DNA of 64,000 bases, taken from contig NZ_JAOASI010000018.1 in assembly GCF_025210165.1 (NCBI RefSeq), forward strand, positions 1 to 64,000, written 5' to 3'. A program made the position numbers and the translations under genes. The notes beneath the pieces were generated by a model that was not told the origin of the DNA, did not search any database, and saw only the letters and a program-made list of their open reading frames with translations. Position 1 is the stretch's first letter, and each line of letters starts with the position of its first letter. Positions 52,825 to 60,975 of the stretch are shown here, in pieces. Source of the DNA: Tepidibacter sp. (lineage in GTDB: Bacteria > Bacillota > Clostridia > Peptostreptococcales > Peptostreptococcaceae).

Positions 52825-54318
52825 ATGAATAAAAGAATTATTTCCGTGGCAATATCTGCAGCACTTGTTTTAACTCCTGTAAATGTAGCATTTAATGTAT
52901 ATGCACAAGATGAAAAAAAACAAGAAGTAAATAAAGATAATGAGAATCTAAATTTGACTTTAAATGATGCTATAAAAATTGCTACTGAGAATAACTATAT
53001 ATTAAAAGGTCTTGAGGTAGACTTAAAAGCGACAGATTTATCTCTAGATAGAGCAAAGCATAATGAAAGAAAGATAAATAAGGGACAGGATAAGCTTGAT
53101 GATGGAAGAGATATGTTAAGTAAATTAAAAGGTAGTAAAAACCAATTAAATGGAGCATATAATCACATAAAAGGAGCTTTAAATTCAGGTTATACAATAG
53201 ATCAAATAGCTCAAATGCCTAACGGAAAGCAAGGATTAGAAGCTTTAAAACAGGCTGGGATAAATCCAACATCTTCAGATGATTTTGATACTCAGTATAC
53301 AAAATCTGTAAAATATGGAGAGACTAAGTTAAGCTCAGGAGAACAATCTTTTAGTTCGGCTATAGGGGATGCTAACTCAGTTATAGCTCAAAAGTTAAAT
53401 ATAGATGTAGAAAGGGTATTAGCTGTTGATTCTACAACTGAGCTTATGACTACTATGGCTGATCTTCAAAATGAGGTTACAAAGGATGGATATTTAATTG
53501 CTCAAAAGAAGATAGGACTTCTTACTCGTCAAAAATATTATGAAGTAATAAAGACTGAGAAGATAGAGAATCTTAAAAAAATAGCTCTTGATAGAGCAAC
53601 TGCTCAATATAATATGGCAAAGGATGCGTATGAGGCTGGAATGAAGGCAAAAGATGATCTTTTATTAGCTCAGGCTCAAGTGAATCTTATGAATGTAGAT
53701 TATAGAAAATCTTGTATGAATAGAAAGAATGCAGAAATAGAGCTTAAGAAAGTTATGAATGTAGATCTTAATAAAAATATAAATTTAGTTCAAGACTTTA
53801 CTACTACAAAAGTAGAAGTTAATTTAGAACAGGGATTAAAGCAAGGTAGTGAGAAGAGAATAGAGATAAGAAAAGCTCAAGCTCAGTACTTAGTTGATAA
53901 ATTAAATCTTGAGCTTACATCTAGTCAGTATCCAGAAAACACTTACCAGTATAAGGAATCTAAAATAAAAATGGAAAAGTCTAAGGTAGCTATAGATAGT
54001 GCTGGTAAAGATGTTGAGGCAAGTATAATGCAATCTTATGAGGCTGTAGAGGCTACAGCTGATATGTTAGCTTATACAAAAGGAGTAGTTGAGAATGCTA
54101 AGGAATCTCTTGAAATAGCTGAGTATAGATATAAAGAGGGATATGGATTTGAAACTACAGTTATAAAAAATTCTAATCTTCAAGATGTGGCTGGTACTAT
54201 GGTTGAGGTTATTGCAGCTCAAGAAAGGCTTGCGGATATAGAGGAGAAGGTTATAGAGGTTATATTTAGCTATAATTTGGCTAGGGATAAATACTTAAAT
54301 GATATAGGTAGTTATTAA
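52825..54318 (+). CDS. TolC-family protein with helical insert, no barrel segment
   Basis: This 497-aa secreted helical protein has a signal peptide (residues 1-29, VYA end). NLNLTLNDAIKIATENNYILKG opens the first TolC repeat. The second repeat has AGMKAKDDLLLAQAQVNLMNVDY and the end part EGYGFETTVIKNSNLQDVAGTMVEVIAAQERL. Where TolC carries beta hairpins it has instead a ~130-residue helical/Gly-Ser region in repeat 1 (about 70-205). In repeat 2 it has only QYPENTYQYK (about 368-377), the same motif as in the other TolC-like protein at 42683. It ends the adaptor/ABC-2/MarR operon. A role as extracellular conduit is inferred. Confidence 0.85.
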   Translation: MNKRIISVAISAALVLTPVNVAFNVYAQDEKKQEVNKDNENLNLTLNDAIKIATENNYILKGLEVDLKATDLSLDRAKHNERKINKGQDKLDDGRDMLSKLKGSKNQLNGAYNHIKGALNSGYTIDQIAQMPNGKQGLEALKQAGINPTSSDDFDTQYTKSVKYGETKLSSGEQSFSSAIGDANSVIAQKLNIDVERVLAVDSTTELMTTMADLQNEVTKDGYLIAQKKIGLLTRQKYYEVIKTEKIENLKKIALDRATAQYNMAKDAYEAGMKAKDDLLLAQAQVNLMNVDYRKSCMNRKNAEIELKKVMNVDLNKNINLVQDFTTTKVEVNLEQGLKQGSEKRIEIRKAQAQYLVDKLNLELTSSQYPENTYQYKESKIKMEKSKVAIDSAGKDVEASIMQSYEAVEATADMLAYTKGVVENAKESLEIAEYRYKEGYGFETTVIKNSNLQDVAGTMVEVIAAQERLADIEEKVIEVIFSYNLARDKYLNDIGSY

Positions 54319-54349
54319 AAATATATTTTTTAATATAGCGATTAAGCTC

Positions 54350-54442
54350 AAAATGCTGATTATTGAAATAACGCTACTTAATTAATGTTTTATAGTAAAA
54401 CATTAATCAAAAGTAGCTGACATTTAATAATCAGCATTTTTT
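54350..54442 (+). repeat. Short hairpin element, copy G
   Basis: Outer arms AAAATGCTGATTATT and AATAATCAGCATTTT pair. Inner arms GCTACTTAATTAATGTTTTA and TAAAACATTAATCAAAAGTAGC also pair, around TAG. It shares ATTATTGAAATAACG...AATATTTT-type features with the long family but lacks its GTTC core. It follows the TolC-family gene, and a T-run makes it a probable terminator. Confidence 0.8.
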
Positions 54443-54472
54443 AGTATGTGACTTAAGAGAAAAGTATATATT

Positions 54473-54511
54473 AAAACAACCTTGAATTTAATATAAATTT
54501 AAGGTTGTTTT
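54473..54511 (+). terminator. Terminator hairpin
   Basis: AAAACAACCTTGAATTTA pairs with TAAATTTAAGGTTGTTTT (one mismatch). It is 31 bp after the short hairpin element, so the export operon ends in two consecutive hairpins. Confidence 0.7.
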
Positions 54512-54590
54512 AATATAGAATTAAGGGTATTGGTTTATAATTGATAATATGATATATAATCAAAAAATAAATTAAAGTGAGGAGAAGGAT

Positions 54591-55277
54591 ATGTTAAAAA
54601 GAAAAAGTAATATTATACTTGTTTTATTACTTGTATTTGTATTTGCAGGTTGTAGCTCACAGAAAGATATAGATATAAATAAAGAAGTAGAAGAAAATGT
54701 TATAAGTGCACAAAAGGCTGATTATGAAGAAGATATATACGCTTTGTATAATCTTCCGTTAGATATTATGAGTAGCTTTGTAATAGATAATGATAAAGCT
54801 TATATGAATGGGATTATAAGTAAAGATACAATTCGTCAGGTTAAAGAACTAATTAGTAATTACCCTCAGGTAAAAACTATTGTAATGCAAAATGTTGATG
54901 GTTCGATTGATGATGAAAGTAATCTTATTGCTTCAAGATTGGTTAGAGAAGCAGGACTAAATACATATGTACCAGCTGATGGATCAATAGCTTCTGGTGG
55001 AACAGACTTTTTCTGTGCAGGTGTAAAAAGAAATATAGAAGATGGTGCAGAAATAGGAGTTCATTCATGGGGTGGAGATGACATAGAAAACGCAACCTCG
55101 TTGCCAAAAGACCATGAAGCACATAAACCATACATAAAGTATTATGAAGAAATGGAACTACCAGATCCAGAAGGTTTTTACTTTTTCACAATATATGCTG
55201 CTGATGCTGAAAATATTTACAATATGACTAGAGACGAATTAATAAAATATGGACTTATATCAGAAGATATAAATTAA
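54591..55277 (+). CDS. Lipoprotein with ClpP/crotonase-like serine-hydrolase fold
   Basis: This 228-aa lipoprotein has a lipobox FAGC (Cys about residue 21). The region about 75-175 resembles extracellular ClpP-like (COG3904-type) proteins. TIVMQNVDGSIDDESNLIA resembles the oxyanion-turn strand, AIASGGTDFF-like SIASGGTDFFCAG contains the candidate nucleophile Ser, and GAEIGVHSWGG contains the candidate His. Such proteins are predicted secreted serine peptidases or hydrolases of unknown substrate. The ATG follows GTGAGGAGAAGG. It is monocistronic between terminators. Confidence 0.72.
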   Translation: MLKRKSNIILVLLLVFVFAGCSSQKDIDINKEVEENVISAQKADYEEDIYALYNLPLDIMSSFVIDNDKAYMNGIISKDTIRQVKELISNYPQVKTIVMQNVDGSIDDESNLIASRLVREAGLNTYVPADGSIASGGTDFFCAGVKRNIEDGAEIGVHSWGGDDIENATSLPKDHEAHKPYIKYYEEMELPDPEGFYFFTIYAADAENIYNMTRDELIKYGLISEDIN

Positions 55278-55279
55278 TC

Positions 55280-55324
55280 AAAATATAACTGAGTTGCTTG
55301 TTCAGGCTCAGTTATATTTTTTTT
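55280..55324 (+). terminator. Terminator
   Basis: AAAATATAACTGAG pairs with CTCAGTTATATTTT around a 13-base loop, with a long T-run. It lies directly behind the ClpP-like lipoprotein gene. Confidence 0.9.
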
Positions 55325-55392
55325 GAGTTAAATTCATTAATTACTTGTAAAGTGATGTATAATATAAAATAAGAAATACATAATTGTGAAAG

Positions 55393-57252
55393 GTGGTGAA
55401 ATATCTAGTTCGAGATTTTATTGAACTAGATATTTATATGTTCAATGAAGCAATAGACAATATTTACCATGAATGGGAAGAATTTGTTCATAAAGATATA
55501 AAACCTAGTGAGCGAATTAAAGATTTTATTATTAAATCGTGGATAAGAAGTGTTGATAACAATGTAGATCCACAACACAATGAGGCGATATATATATCGG
55601 AAGAAAAATTTATAACAAAAATTAAAGAGAGCAGTGATTTTATAAGATCGGCTGTTCCATACATGAGAAATTTATATAATTCATTTAAGGGAGCGGGATG
55701 CACTGTAATAGTTGCAGACAAAAGCTGTTGTGTATTAGAGGTTATAGGTGACAAAGAAGATATTAAAAAAATTAAAGCACATAATAAGAGAGCTTTATGT
55801 AAAGAAGAATACATAGGTACTAATGCTATAGGTACTACTATATACTTAGATAAAGCAATACAAATTCTTGGACCTGAGCATTTTGCATTAGAAAATCACA
55901 ATCTTAGTTGTTCGGCTTGTCCAGTTCATGATAGAGAAGGCAATTTGATAGGTTGTTTGAGTATTTCGTGCATTTTAGAAGATGCTAATCCTCATATCTT
56001 AAGTATGGTTACTGCAGCTGCTGGAGCCATTGAAAGACAAATTATCATTGAAAAAGAGTTAAAAGAAAAGCAAAATTTAATAATACAAAGAGAAAAAGCA
56101 TTTCAAAGTATATCAGAGGGGATAATTATACTGGATATTAATGGAAAAATGATGAGTATAAATGAAAAAGCTATAGAACTTTTAGATATTAATATTAGAA
56201 ATAGTTATATAAAAGATGATATAAGAAATTATATAAAATATGGCATAGATTTAGAACAGATTATTAATTCTAAAAAAGATATAGTAAATAAAGAAAAAAA
56301 ATTAAGACTTAATTCAGGGAAAATATTAAATTGTATTTTATCTATATCACTTATATGGGATGAAAAAGATATAAATGGATTTGTAGTAATATTAAAAGAA
56401 GATCAAGAAGTGCATAATTTAGTTAATAAAATGATAGGGTCAACAGCTCGTTATAAGTTTGAAGATATTATAGCTGAATCAAAGATTATGAAATCAACTA
56501 TAGATATTGCGAAGATAGCATCAGGTAGTTTTTCGAATGTATTAATATTAGGGGAAAGTGGTACAGGAAAAGAATTAGTGGCACAATCCATTCATAATGC
56601 TAGTAAAAGAAAAAATAAACCTTTTATAGCAATTAATTGTGGCTCTATACCGAGAGGGCTTATAGAAAGTGAATTATTTGGTTACGAAGGAGGATCTTTT
56701 ACAGGATCTAAAAAGGAAGGAAATCCTGGAAAATTTGAACTTGCAAATGGGGGAACTATATTTTTGGATGAAATTGGAGATATGCCACTTGAAGTTCAAG
56801 CATCTCTTTTAAGAGTACTTCAAAGTAAAGAAGTTTATAGAGTAGGAGGTAAGCATCCTAAAAAAGTAGATGTAAGAATAATAGCTGCTACTCATAGAAA
56901 TTTAGAAAACATGGTACTTGAAAATTCTTTTAGATTAGATTTGTATTATAGACTTAATGTATTGACTATTTATATTCCTCCTTTGAGAGAAAGAAGAGAA
57001 GATATTGAGATTCTTATTAGATGCTTTATAGAAGATTTCAATAAAAAGCTAAATAAAAGAGTGAAGGGCTTGGATAAGGAGATTCGAAATTTACTAGATT
57101 TTTATGAATGGCCGGGGAATGTAAGGGAACTTAGCAATGTTTTAGAAAGAGCTATGAATATATGTCAAGAAGATTATATAAAGAATAAACACCTTTCACA
57201 AAAAATTTTATCTAGCATTAATATGAAAAAAATGATTATGAAAGCGTTATAA
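55393..57252 (+). CDS. Sigma-54-dependent activator (AcoR/DhaR-type), frame ends early
   Basis: This 619-aa enhancer-binding protein has a GAF-like sensor at about 60-215 (TVIVADKSCCVLEVIGD, EEYIGTNAIGTTI, CSACPVHDREGNLIGCLSIS) and a PAS-like segment at about 235-330. The AAA+ domain spans about 350-590 with Walker A GESGTGKE, sigma-54 contact loop GSFTGS (usual GAFTGA), Walker B GGTIFLDEIGDM and arginine-finger region. The frame stops at 57250 before the Fis-type helix-turn-helix, which is intact one frame back (57231-57401). A7 at 57226-57232 is the likely slip point. The start is GTG 55393 or GTG 55396. It would activate the GG-N10-GC promoter at 57589 and the operon behind it. Confidence 0.88.
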   Translation: MVKYLVRDFIELDIYMFNEAIDNIYHEWEEFVHKDIKPSERIKDFIIKSWIRSVDNNVDPQHNEAIYISEEKFITKIKESSDFIRSAVPYMRNLYNSFKGAGCTVIVADKSCCVLEVIGDKEDIKKIKAHNKRALCKEEYIGTNAIGTTIYLDKAIQILGPEHFALENHNLSCSACPVHDREGNLIGCLSISCILEDANPHILSMVTAAAGAIERQIIIEKELKEKQNLIIQREKAFQSISEGIIILDINGKMMSINEKAIELLDINIRNSYIKDDIRNYIKYGIDLEQIINSKKDIVNKEKKLRLNSGKILNCILSISLIWDEKDINGFVVILKEDQEVHNLVNKMIGSTARYKFEDIIAESKIMKSTIDIAKIASGSFSNVLILGESGTGKELVAQSIHNASKRKNKPFIAINCGSIPRGLIESELFGYEGGSFTGSKKEGNPGKFELANGGTIFLDEIGDMPLEVQASLLRVLQSKEVYRVGGKHPKKVDVRIIAATHRNLENMVLENSFRLDLYYRLNVLTIYIPPLRERREDIEILIRCFIEDFNKKLNKRVKGLDKEIRNLLDFYEWPGNVRELSNVLERAMNICQEDYIKNKHLSQKILSSINMKKMIMKAL

Positions 57253-57401
57253 AAAATAATGAGAGAGAATTTATAACAGATATTTTGGAAAAAAACAATG
57301 GAAATATAAAAAAGTCAGCAGAAGAATTAGGCTTTAGTAGAAGTAAAGTCTATAGAAAATTAAAAAACTTAAATATAGATTATAAAAATTATAGAAATTA
57401 A
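57231..57401 (+). other. Out-of-frame Fis-type DNA-binding domain of the activator
   Basis: In the -1 frame relative to the activator, codons from 57231 read NDYESVIKNNEREFITDI, then LEKNNGNIKKSAEELGFSRS and KVYRKLKNLNI, ending at TAA 57399-57401. This is a complete Fis-type helix-turn-helix as found at the C-terminus of sigma-54 activators. One extra A in the A7 tract, or a -1 slip on it, would restore a single ~670-aa protein. Confidence 0.88.
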
Positions 57402-57402
57402 T

Positions 57403-57455
57403 GTCTCACAAATGATACATGAACATGAAACATGTATCGTTTGTGAGACGTTTTT
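57403..57455 (+). terminator. Terminator and possible activator-binding palindrome
   Basis: GTCTCACAAATGATACATG pairs with CATGTATCGTTTGTGAGAC (one wobble) and is followed by GTTTTT, so it can terminate the activator gene. The palindrome is about 140-190 bp upstream of the sigma-54 promoter, which is also a normal position for an upstream activating site. The region 57456-57586 shows nothing else. Confidence 0.7.
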
Positions 57456-57586
57456 AATATAAAAATAAAAACTAATAAATTTAAACAGAATTTATTAATA
57501 CAAATAAAATATAATCTATACCTTGAGATTACTAAATAAGTGATAAAAAATATGAATAAACACTATTTTAATATAAAAATACAATA

Positions 57587-57603
57587 TCGGCATAGTTATT
57601 GCT
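57587..57603 (+). promoter_or_regulatory. Sigma-54 (-24/-12) promoter
   Basis: TCGGCATAGTTATTGCT has GG at 57589-57590, exactly ten bases, then GC at 57601-57602, matching TGGCAC-N5-TTGCW. Transcription would begin near 57613, 36 bp before the ATG at 57649. The adjacent sigma-54 activator gene supports it. Confidence 0.85.
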
Positions 57604-57648
57604 AATATTCAAGATTGTTAAATATTAAATTATATCGGAGGAATAAAT

Positions 57649-59571
57649 ATGCTAAAAAAAGTATTTGAATCAATACGTGTAGGGAATTTAGAAATTAAGA
57701 ATAGATTTGTAGTTCCCTCTATGGTTGTAAGTCTTTGTAATGAAGATGGAACTATTACAGAAAGATTCATTGATTATCACGAAGCTAAAGCAAAAGGAGG
57801 TTTTGGGCTTATAATAACTGAGAATTATGCTATAACTCCGGCTGGTAGAGGCTTTAAATATATGGGTTGTATATGGAATGATGAGCAAATGGAATTAAAT
57901 AAAGAATTAACAAAAAGAGTTCACAAACATGGAGCAAAAATAGCACTTCAAATAATTCATGCAGGAAGAGAAACTAGTAGTTCGCTTACAGGAATGAAGA
58001 TAGTAGCTCCATCAGCTATTCCAGACCCTGTTATAGGTGAGATGCCACATCCTTTAACAGAAGAAGAAATAAAGAGAATAATAGAAGAGTTCGGAGACGC
58101 AGCTCTTAGAGCTAAAAAGGCAGGATTTGATGCGGTTGAACTACAAGGAGCTCATGGATATTTAATCAACCAATTTATGTCACCTTTTTCTAATAAAAGA
58201 TTAGATAAATATGGTGGTAATTTAATGAATAGAGCTAGGTTTGCTCTTGAGATAATTGAAAATATTAAATCAAAGGTAGGGAAAGAATATCCTATAATGT
58301 ATAGAATTTCTGCAGATGAATTAATAGAAAATGGATTAACTATAGAAGACACAAAGGTTATAGTAAAAATGTTAGAAGATACCGGGGTTAGTGCAATAGA
58401 TGTTTCGGTAGGAGTATATGCAAGTGGTTTTCATATAACAGCTCCTGCCGCAGTAAAACATGGATGGGAAGCGGATTTTGCTAAGGAGTTTAAATCTGTG
58501 GTATCAATTCCGGTGATTACATCAGGACGTATTAATAATCCTTTCTTAGCAGAAGGAATATTATTATCAGAAAAAGCAGATATGATAGGTATGGCAAGAG
58601 CTTCTTTATCAGACCCAGAATTACCTAATAAAGCTAAAGAAGGAAGATTTGATGAAATAATTGAGTGTATAGCATGTAGGCAGGGATGTTCAGAAATGCT
58701 CTCTAAAGATTTACCAGTAAATTGTGTACTAAATCCTCTTACTGGAAATGAAAAAGAACTCAGTATATCAGAAGCTAAAGAAAAGAAGAAGGTATTTATA
58801 ATAGGTGGAGGACCTGGTGGTATGGAGGCTGCTATTGTAGCTAGAAAACGTGGTCATGAAGTTCACTTATTTGAAAAAAATAATGAGCTTGGAGGTCAGT
58901 TGTTGTTAGCATCAGTACCTCCTACTAAATCTGAGATAACTTCATTTGTAGTATGGCAAAAAACTCAATTAGAAAAACTTAAGGCTAATGTCCATCTGAA
59001 TACAAAAGTTGATGAAGAATTATTAAAAAAAGAAAATCCAGATTATATTATAGTTGCAACGGGAGTTACTCCATTTATTCCATCTATTAAAGGTGTAGAT
59101 AGTGATATGGTTGTGAATTCTAATGATGTTCTATCTTCAAAGGTTGAAGTTGGACAAAATATATTAATCGTAGGAGGAGGTCTTGTAGGAGCTGAAACAG
59201 CTGAACATTTGGCAAGACATTCCAAGAATGTAACTTTAGTTGAACTTACAGATGAAATAGCAAGAGATTGCGAGCCTGGGGTAAGATTTTTTTTAATGAA
59301 GTCATTAGATACATTGAATATAAATATTATGACTAATACACAAGTAAAAGAAATAGGAGATAATAAGGTTGTAGTTTCTTCAAATAAAGAAGAAAAAGTT
59401 ATTGAAAATATAGATACAGTTATTATGGCATCTGGTTCAATACCGAATAACAAATTGTTTGAAAAAATAAAGGATAAGTACAAAAATATAAGTCTTATAG
59501 GAGATTCATTAAAGGTGAGAACTATTTTAGATGCGGTAAATGAAGGATACAAGACAGCTTTAAAAATATAG
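57649..59571 (+). CDS. NADH:flavin oxidoreductase (OYE/2,4-dienoyl-CoA reductase type)
   Basis: This 640-aa iron-sulfur flavoenzyme has an N-terminal FMN-binding TIM barrel of the old-yellow-enzyme family (about 1-335: LKKVFESIRVGNLEIKNRF, LQIIHAGRE, VELQGAHGYLINQFMSP). A 4Fe-4S cluster motif ECIACRQGCSEM...NCVLNP lies near 342-365. A C-terminal FAD/NAD(P)-binding half (FIIGGGPGGMEAAIVARKRG near 380 and ILIVGGGLVGAETAEHLARH near 505) completes the FadH/BaiCD/enoate-reductase architecture. It reduces an activated C=C bond; substrate unknown. The ATG follows TCGGAGG. It is the first gene of the sigma-54-driven operon. Confidence 0.93.
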   Translation: MLKKVFESIRVGNLEIKNRFVVPSMVVSLCNEDGTITERFIDYHEAKAKGGFGLIITENYAITPAGRGFKYMGCIWNDEQMELNKELTKRVHKHGAKIALQIIHAGRETSSSLTGMKIVAPSAIPDPVIGEMPHPLTEEEIKRIIEEFGDAALRAKKAGFDAVELQGAHGYLINQFMSPFSNKRLDKYGGNLMNRARFALEIIENIKSKVGKEYPIMYRISADELIENGLTIEDTKVIVKMLEDTGVSAIDVSVGVYASGFHITAPAAVKHGWEADFAKEFKSVVSIPVITSGRINNPFLAEGILLSEKADMIGMARASLSDPELPNKAKEGRFDEIIECIACRQGCSEMLSKDLPVNCVLNPLTGNEKELSISEAKEKKKVFIIGGGPGGMEAAIVARKRGHEVHLFEKNNELGGQLLLASVPPTKSEITSFVVWQKTQLEKLKANVHLNTKVDEELLKKENPDYIIVATGVTPFIPSIKGVDSDMVVNSNDVLSSKVEVGQNILIVGGGLVGAETAEHLARHSKNVTLVELTDEIARDCEPGVRFFLMKSLDTLNINIMTNTQVKEIGDNKVVVSSNKEEKVIENIDTVIMASGSIPNNKLFEKIKDKYKNISLIGDSLKVRTILDAVNEGYKTALKI

Positions 59572-59602
59572 AGTTAAATTTAATAAAAAAGGAGAGATGG
59601 GT

Positions 59603-59887
59603 ATGATCACAATAGTAGCAAAGGGTGTAGTGAAAGAGGAGAATATAGCTAAGTTTAAGGAGTATGCACAAACATTAATAGAGGAAACAAAAAAAGAAGA
59701 AGGATGTATATCTTATAAATTATACGAAGATATAGATAATCCTAAGGTTATTACTTTTATAGAAGAGTGGAAGGATCAAGAAGCTATAGATAAGCATGTA
59801 AATGCTTCTCATTTTGTTGAAATAGTTCCTAAATTAAGAGATTTACAAGAAAGCGAAACTGAGGTGAATTTATACAAATTAGTATAG
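59603..59887 (+). CDS. ABM-domain protein (putative quinol monooxygenase)
   Basis: This 94-aa antibiotic-biosynthesis-monooxygenase (ABM) domain protein has the pattern ITIVAKGVVKEENIAKFKEY, EEGCISYKLYEDIDNPKVIT, FIEEWKDQEAIDKHVNASHF, the dimeric ferredoxin-like fold of YgiN-type quinol monooxygenases. In an anaerobe a non-oxygenase role is likely. The start is the ATG at 59603, six bases after GGAGAG; an in-frame ATG at 59597 abuts the ribosome site. It lies 31 bp after the flavoenzyme and 12 bp before the dehydrogenase. Confidence 0.87.
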   Translation: MITIVAKGVVKEENIAKFKEYAQTLIEETKKEEGCISYKLYEDIDNPKVITFIEEWKDQEAIDKHVNASHFVEIVPKLRDLQESETEVNLYKLV

Positions 59888-59899
59888 GGGGAAAAATCA

Positions 59900-60937
59900 A
59901 TGAATAAAAAGCAAATGAAGGGTGCTATGTTTTTAGAGCCTGGAAAAATCGAAGTTCAAAATGTTAATATACCTAAAATTAAAGAAAATGAAGTTCTTGT
60001 AAAGATAAAGTATTGTGGTATATGTGGAACGGATATGCATATTTATAATGGGGTATATTCAAAGGATAAACTACCTTTAATTGCAGGACATGAATTCTCA
60101 GGTACAATTGAATCTGTAGGAAGTAATGTAAAAAGATTTAAAGGTGGGGAAAAGGTGGTTGCAGATATCAATTTTAGCTGTGGAACTTGCTTTTATTGTA
60201 GACAAAATCAACCTCTTATGTGTGAACAAATGGAGCAATTAGGAATACATATAAATGGAGCGTTTGCTGAATATGTTGTTATACCAGAACATATGATATA
60301 TGAGATTCCTGGTGATATGGATTTAAAGGATGCTGCATTACTAGAACCTATTTCATGTGTAGTGCGCTCAGCTAAGCAATATAATATAAAGTTTGCTGAG
60401 AGTGTTGTAATTATTGGAGATGGAGCTATTGCACTTATACATGTTCAAATGGCTAAAATATGTGGAGCTGCACCTATAATTGTAATTGGTCTTGATGATA
60501 ACAGAATGGAAAAAGCAAAAGAATTAGGAGCAGATTATGTTATAAAAAGTGGAGAAGGTATGTATGATGAGGTTAAAAGATTAACTGAAGGAAGAGGTGG
60601 CGATGTCGTTATAGAATCGGTTGGTATTCCTGTTACTTATGACCAAACGTTCAAGCTAGTAAGACCAGGTGGTAGAATAGTTGCATTTGGACTTGCAAAC
60701 GAGGATTGTGCAGTTAAATATAAGCCATTTGAGGTTATAATTAAAGAATTATCTATGGTAGGAACTGTAGCTGGTGCGAAAAATGATTTAGCAGAGTCGA
60801 TTACATTAGTTAAGCATAACAGATTTAATTTAGAAGATTATAAAACTACAGTAGTAAAATTAAATGATATAGCTCAAGCATTTGAAAGGTTAAAAACAGA
60901 TAGAAGTATATTAAAAATATTAGTAGACATAGAGTAA
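59900..60937 (+). CDS. Zinc-dependent alcohol/polyol dehydrogenase (MDR family)
   Basis: This 345-aa NAD(P)-dependent dehydrogenase has a catalytic-zinc motif YCGICGTDMH (about 38-47) with GHEFSGTIESVG (about 66). The four-cysteine structural-zinc loop is SCGTCFYCRQNQPLMCEQ (about 92-110). A Rossmann segment around 165-200 (VVIIGDGAIALIHVQMAKICGA) follows; its glycine motif GDGAIA is slightly changed from GxGxxG. It resembles sorbitol/threonine/butanediol dehydrogenases; substrate unknown. It is last in the sigma-54 operon and probably acts with the ene-reductase on one pathway. A shared terminator follows. Confidence 0.93.
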   Translation: MNKKQMKGAMFLEPGKIEVQNVNIPKIKENEVLVKIKYCGICGTDMHIYNGVYSKDKLPLIAGHEFSGTIESVGSNVKRFKGGEKVVADINFSCGTCFYCRQNQPLMCEQMEQLGIHINGAFAEYVVIPEHMIYEIPGDMDLKDAALLEPISCVVRSAKQYNIKFAESVVIIGDGAIALIHVQMAKICGAAPIIVIGLDDNRMEKAKELGADYVIKSGEGMYDEVKRLTEGRGGDVVIESVGIPVTYDQTFKLVRPGGRIVAFGLANEDCAVKYKPFEVIIKELSMVGTVAGAKNDLAESITLVKHNRFNLEDYKTTVVKLNDIAQAFERLKTDRSILKILVDIE

Positions 60938-60943
60938 AAAAAC

Positions 60944-60975
60944 AAAAACCTCCGTTTATTTTATCGGAGGTTTTT
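60944..60975. terminator. Bidirectional terminator
   Basis: AAAAACCTCCG and CGGAGGTTTTT flank TTTATTTTAT. It ends the dehydrogenase operon on the plus strand and the convergent lipoprotein gene on the minus strand, whose last codons and stop are part of it. Confidence 0.92.
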
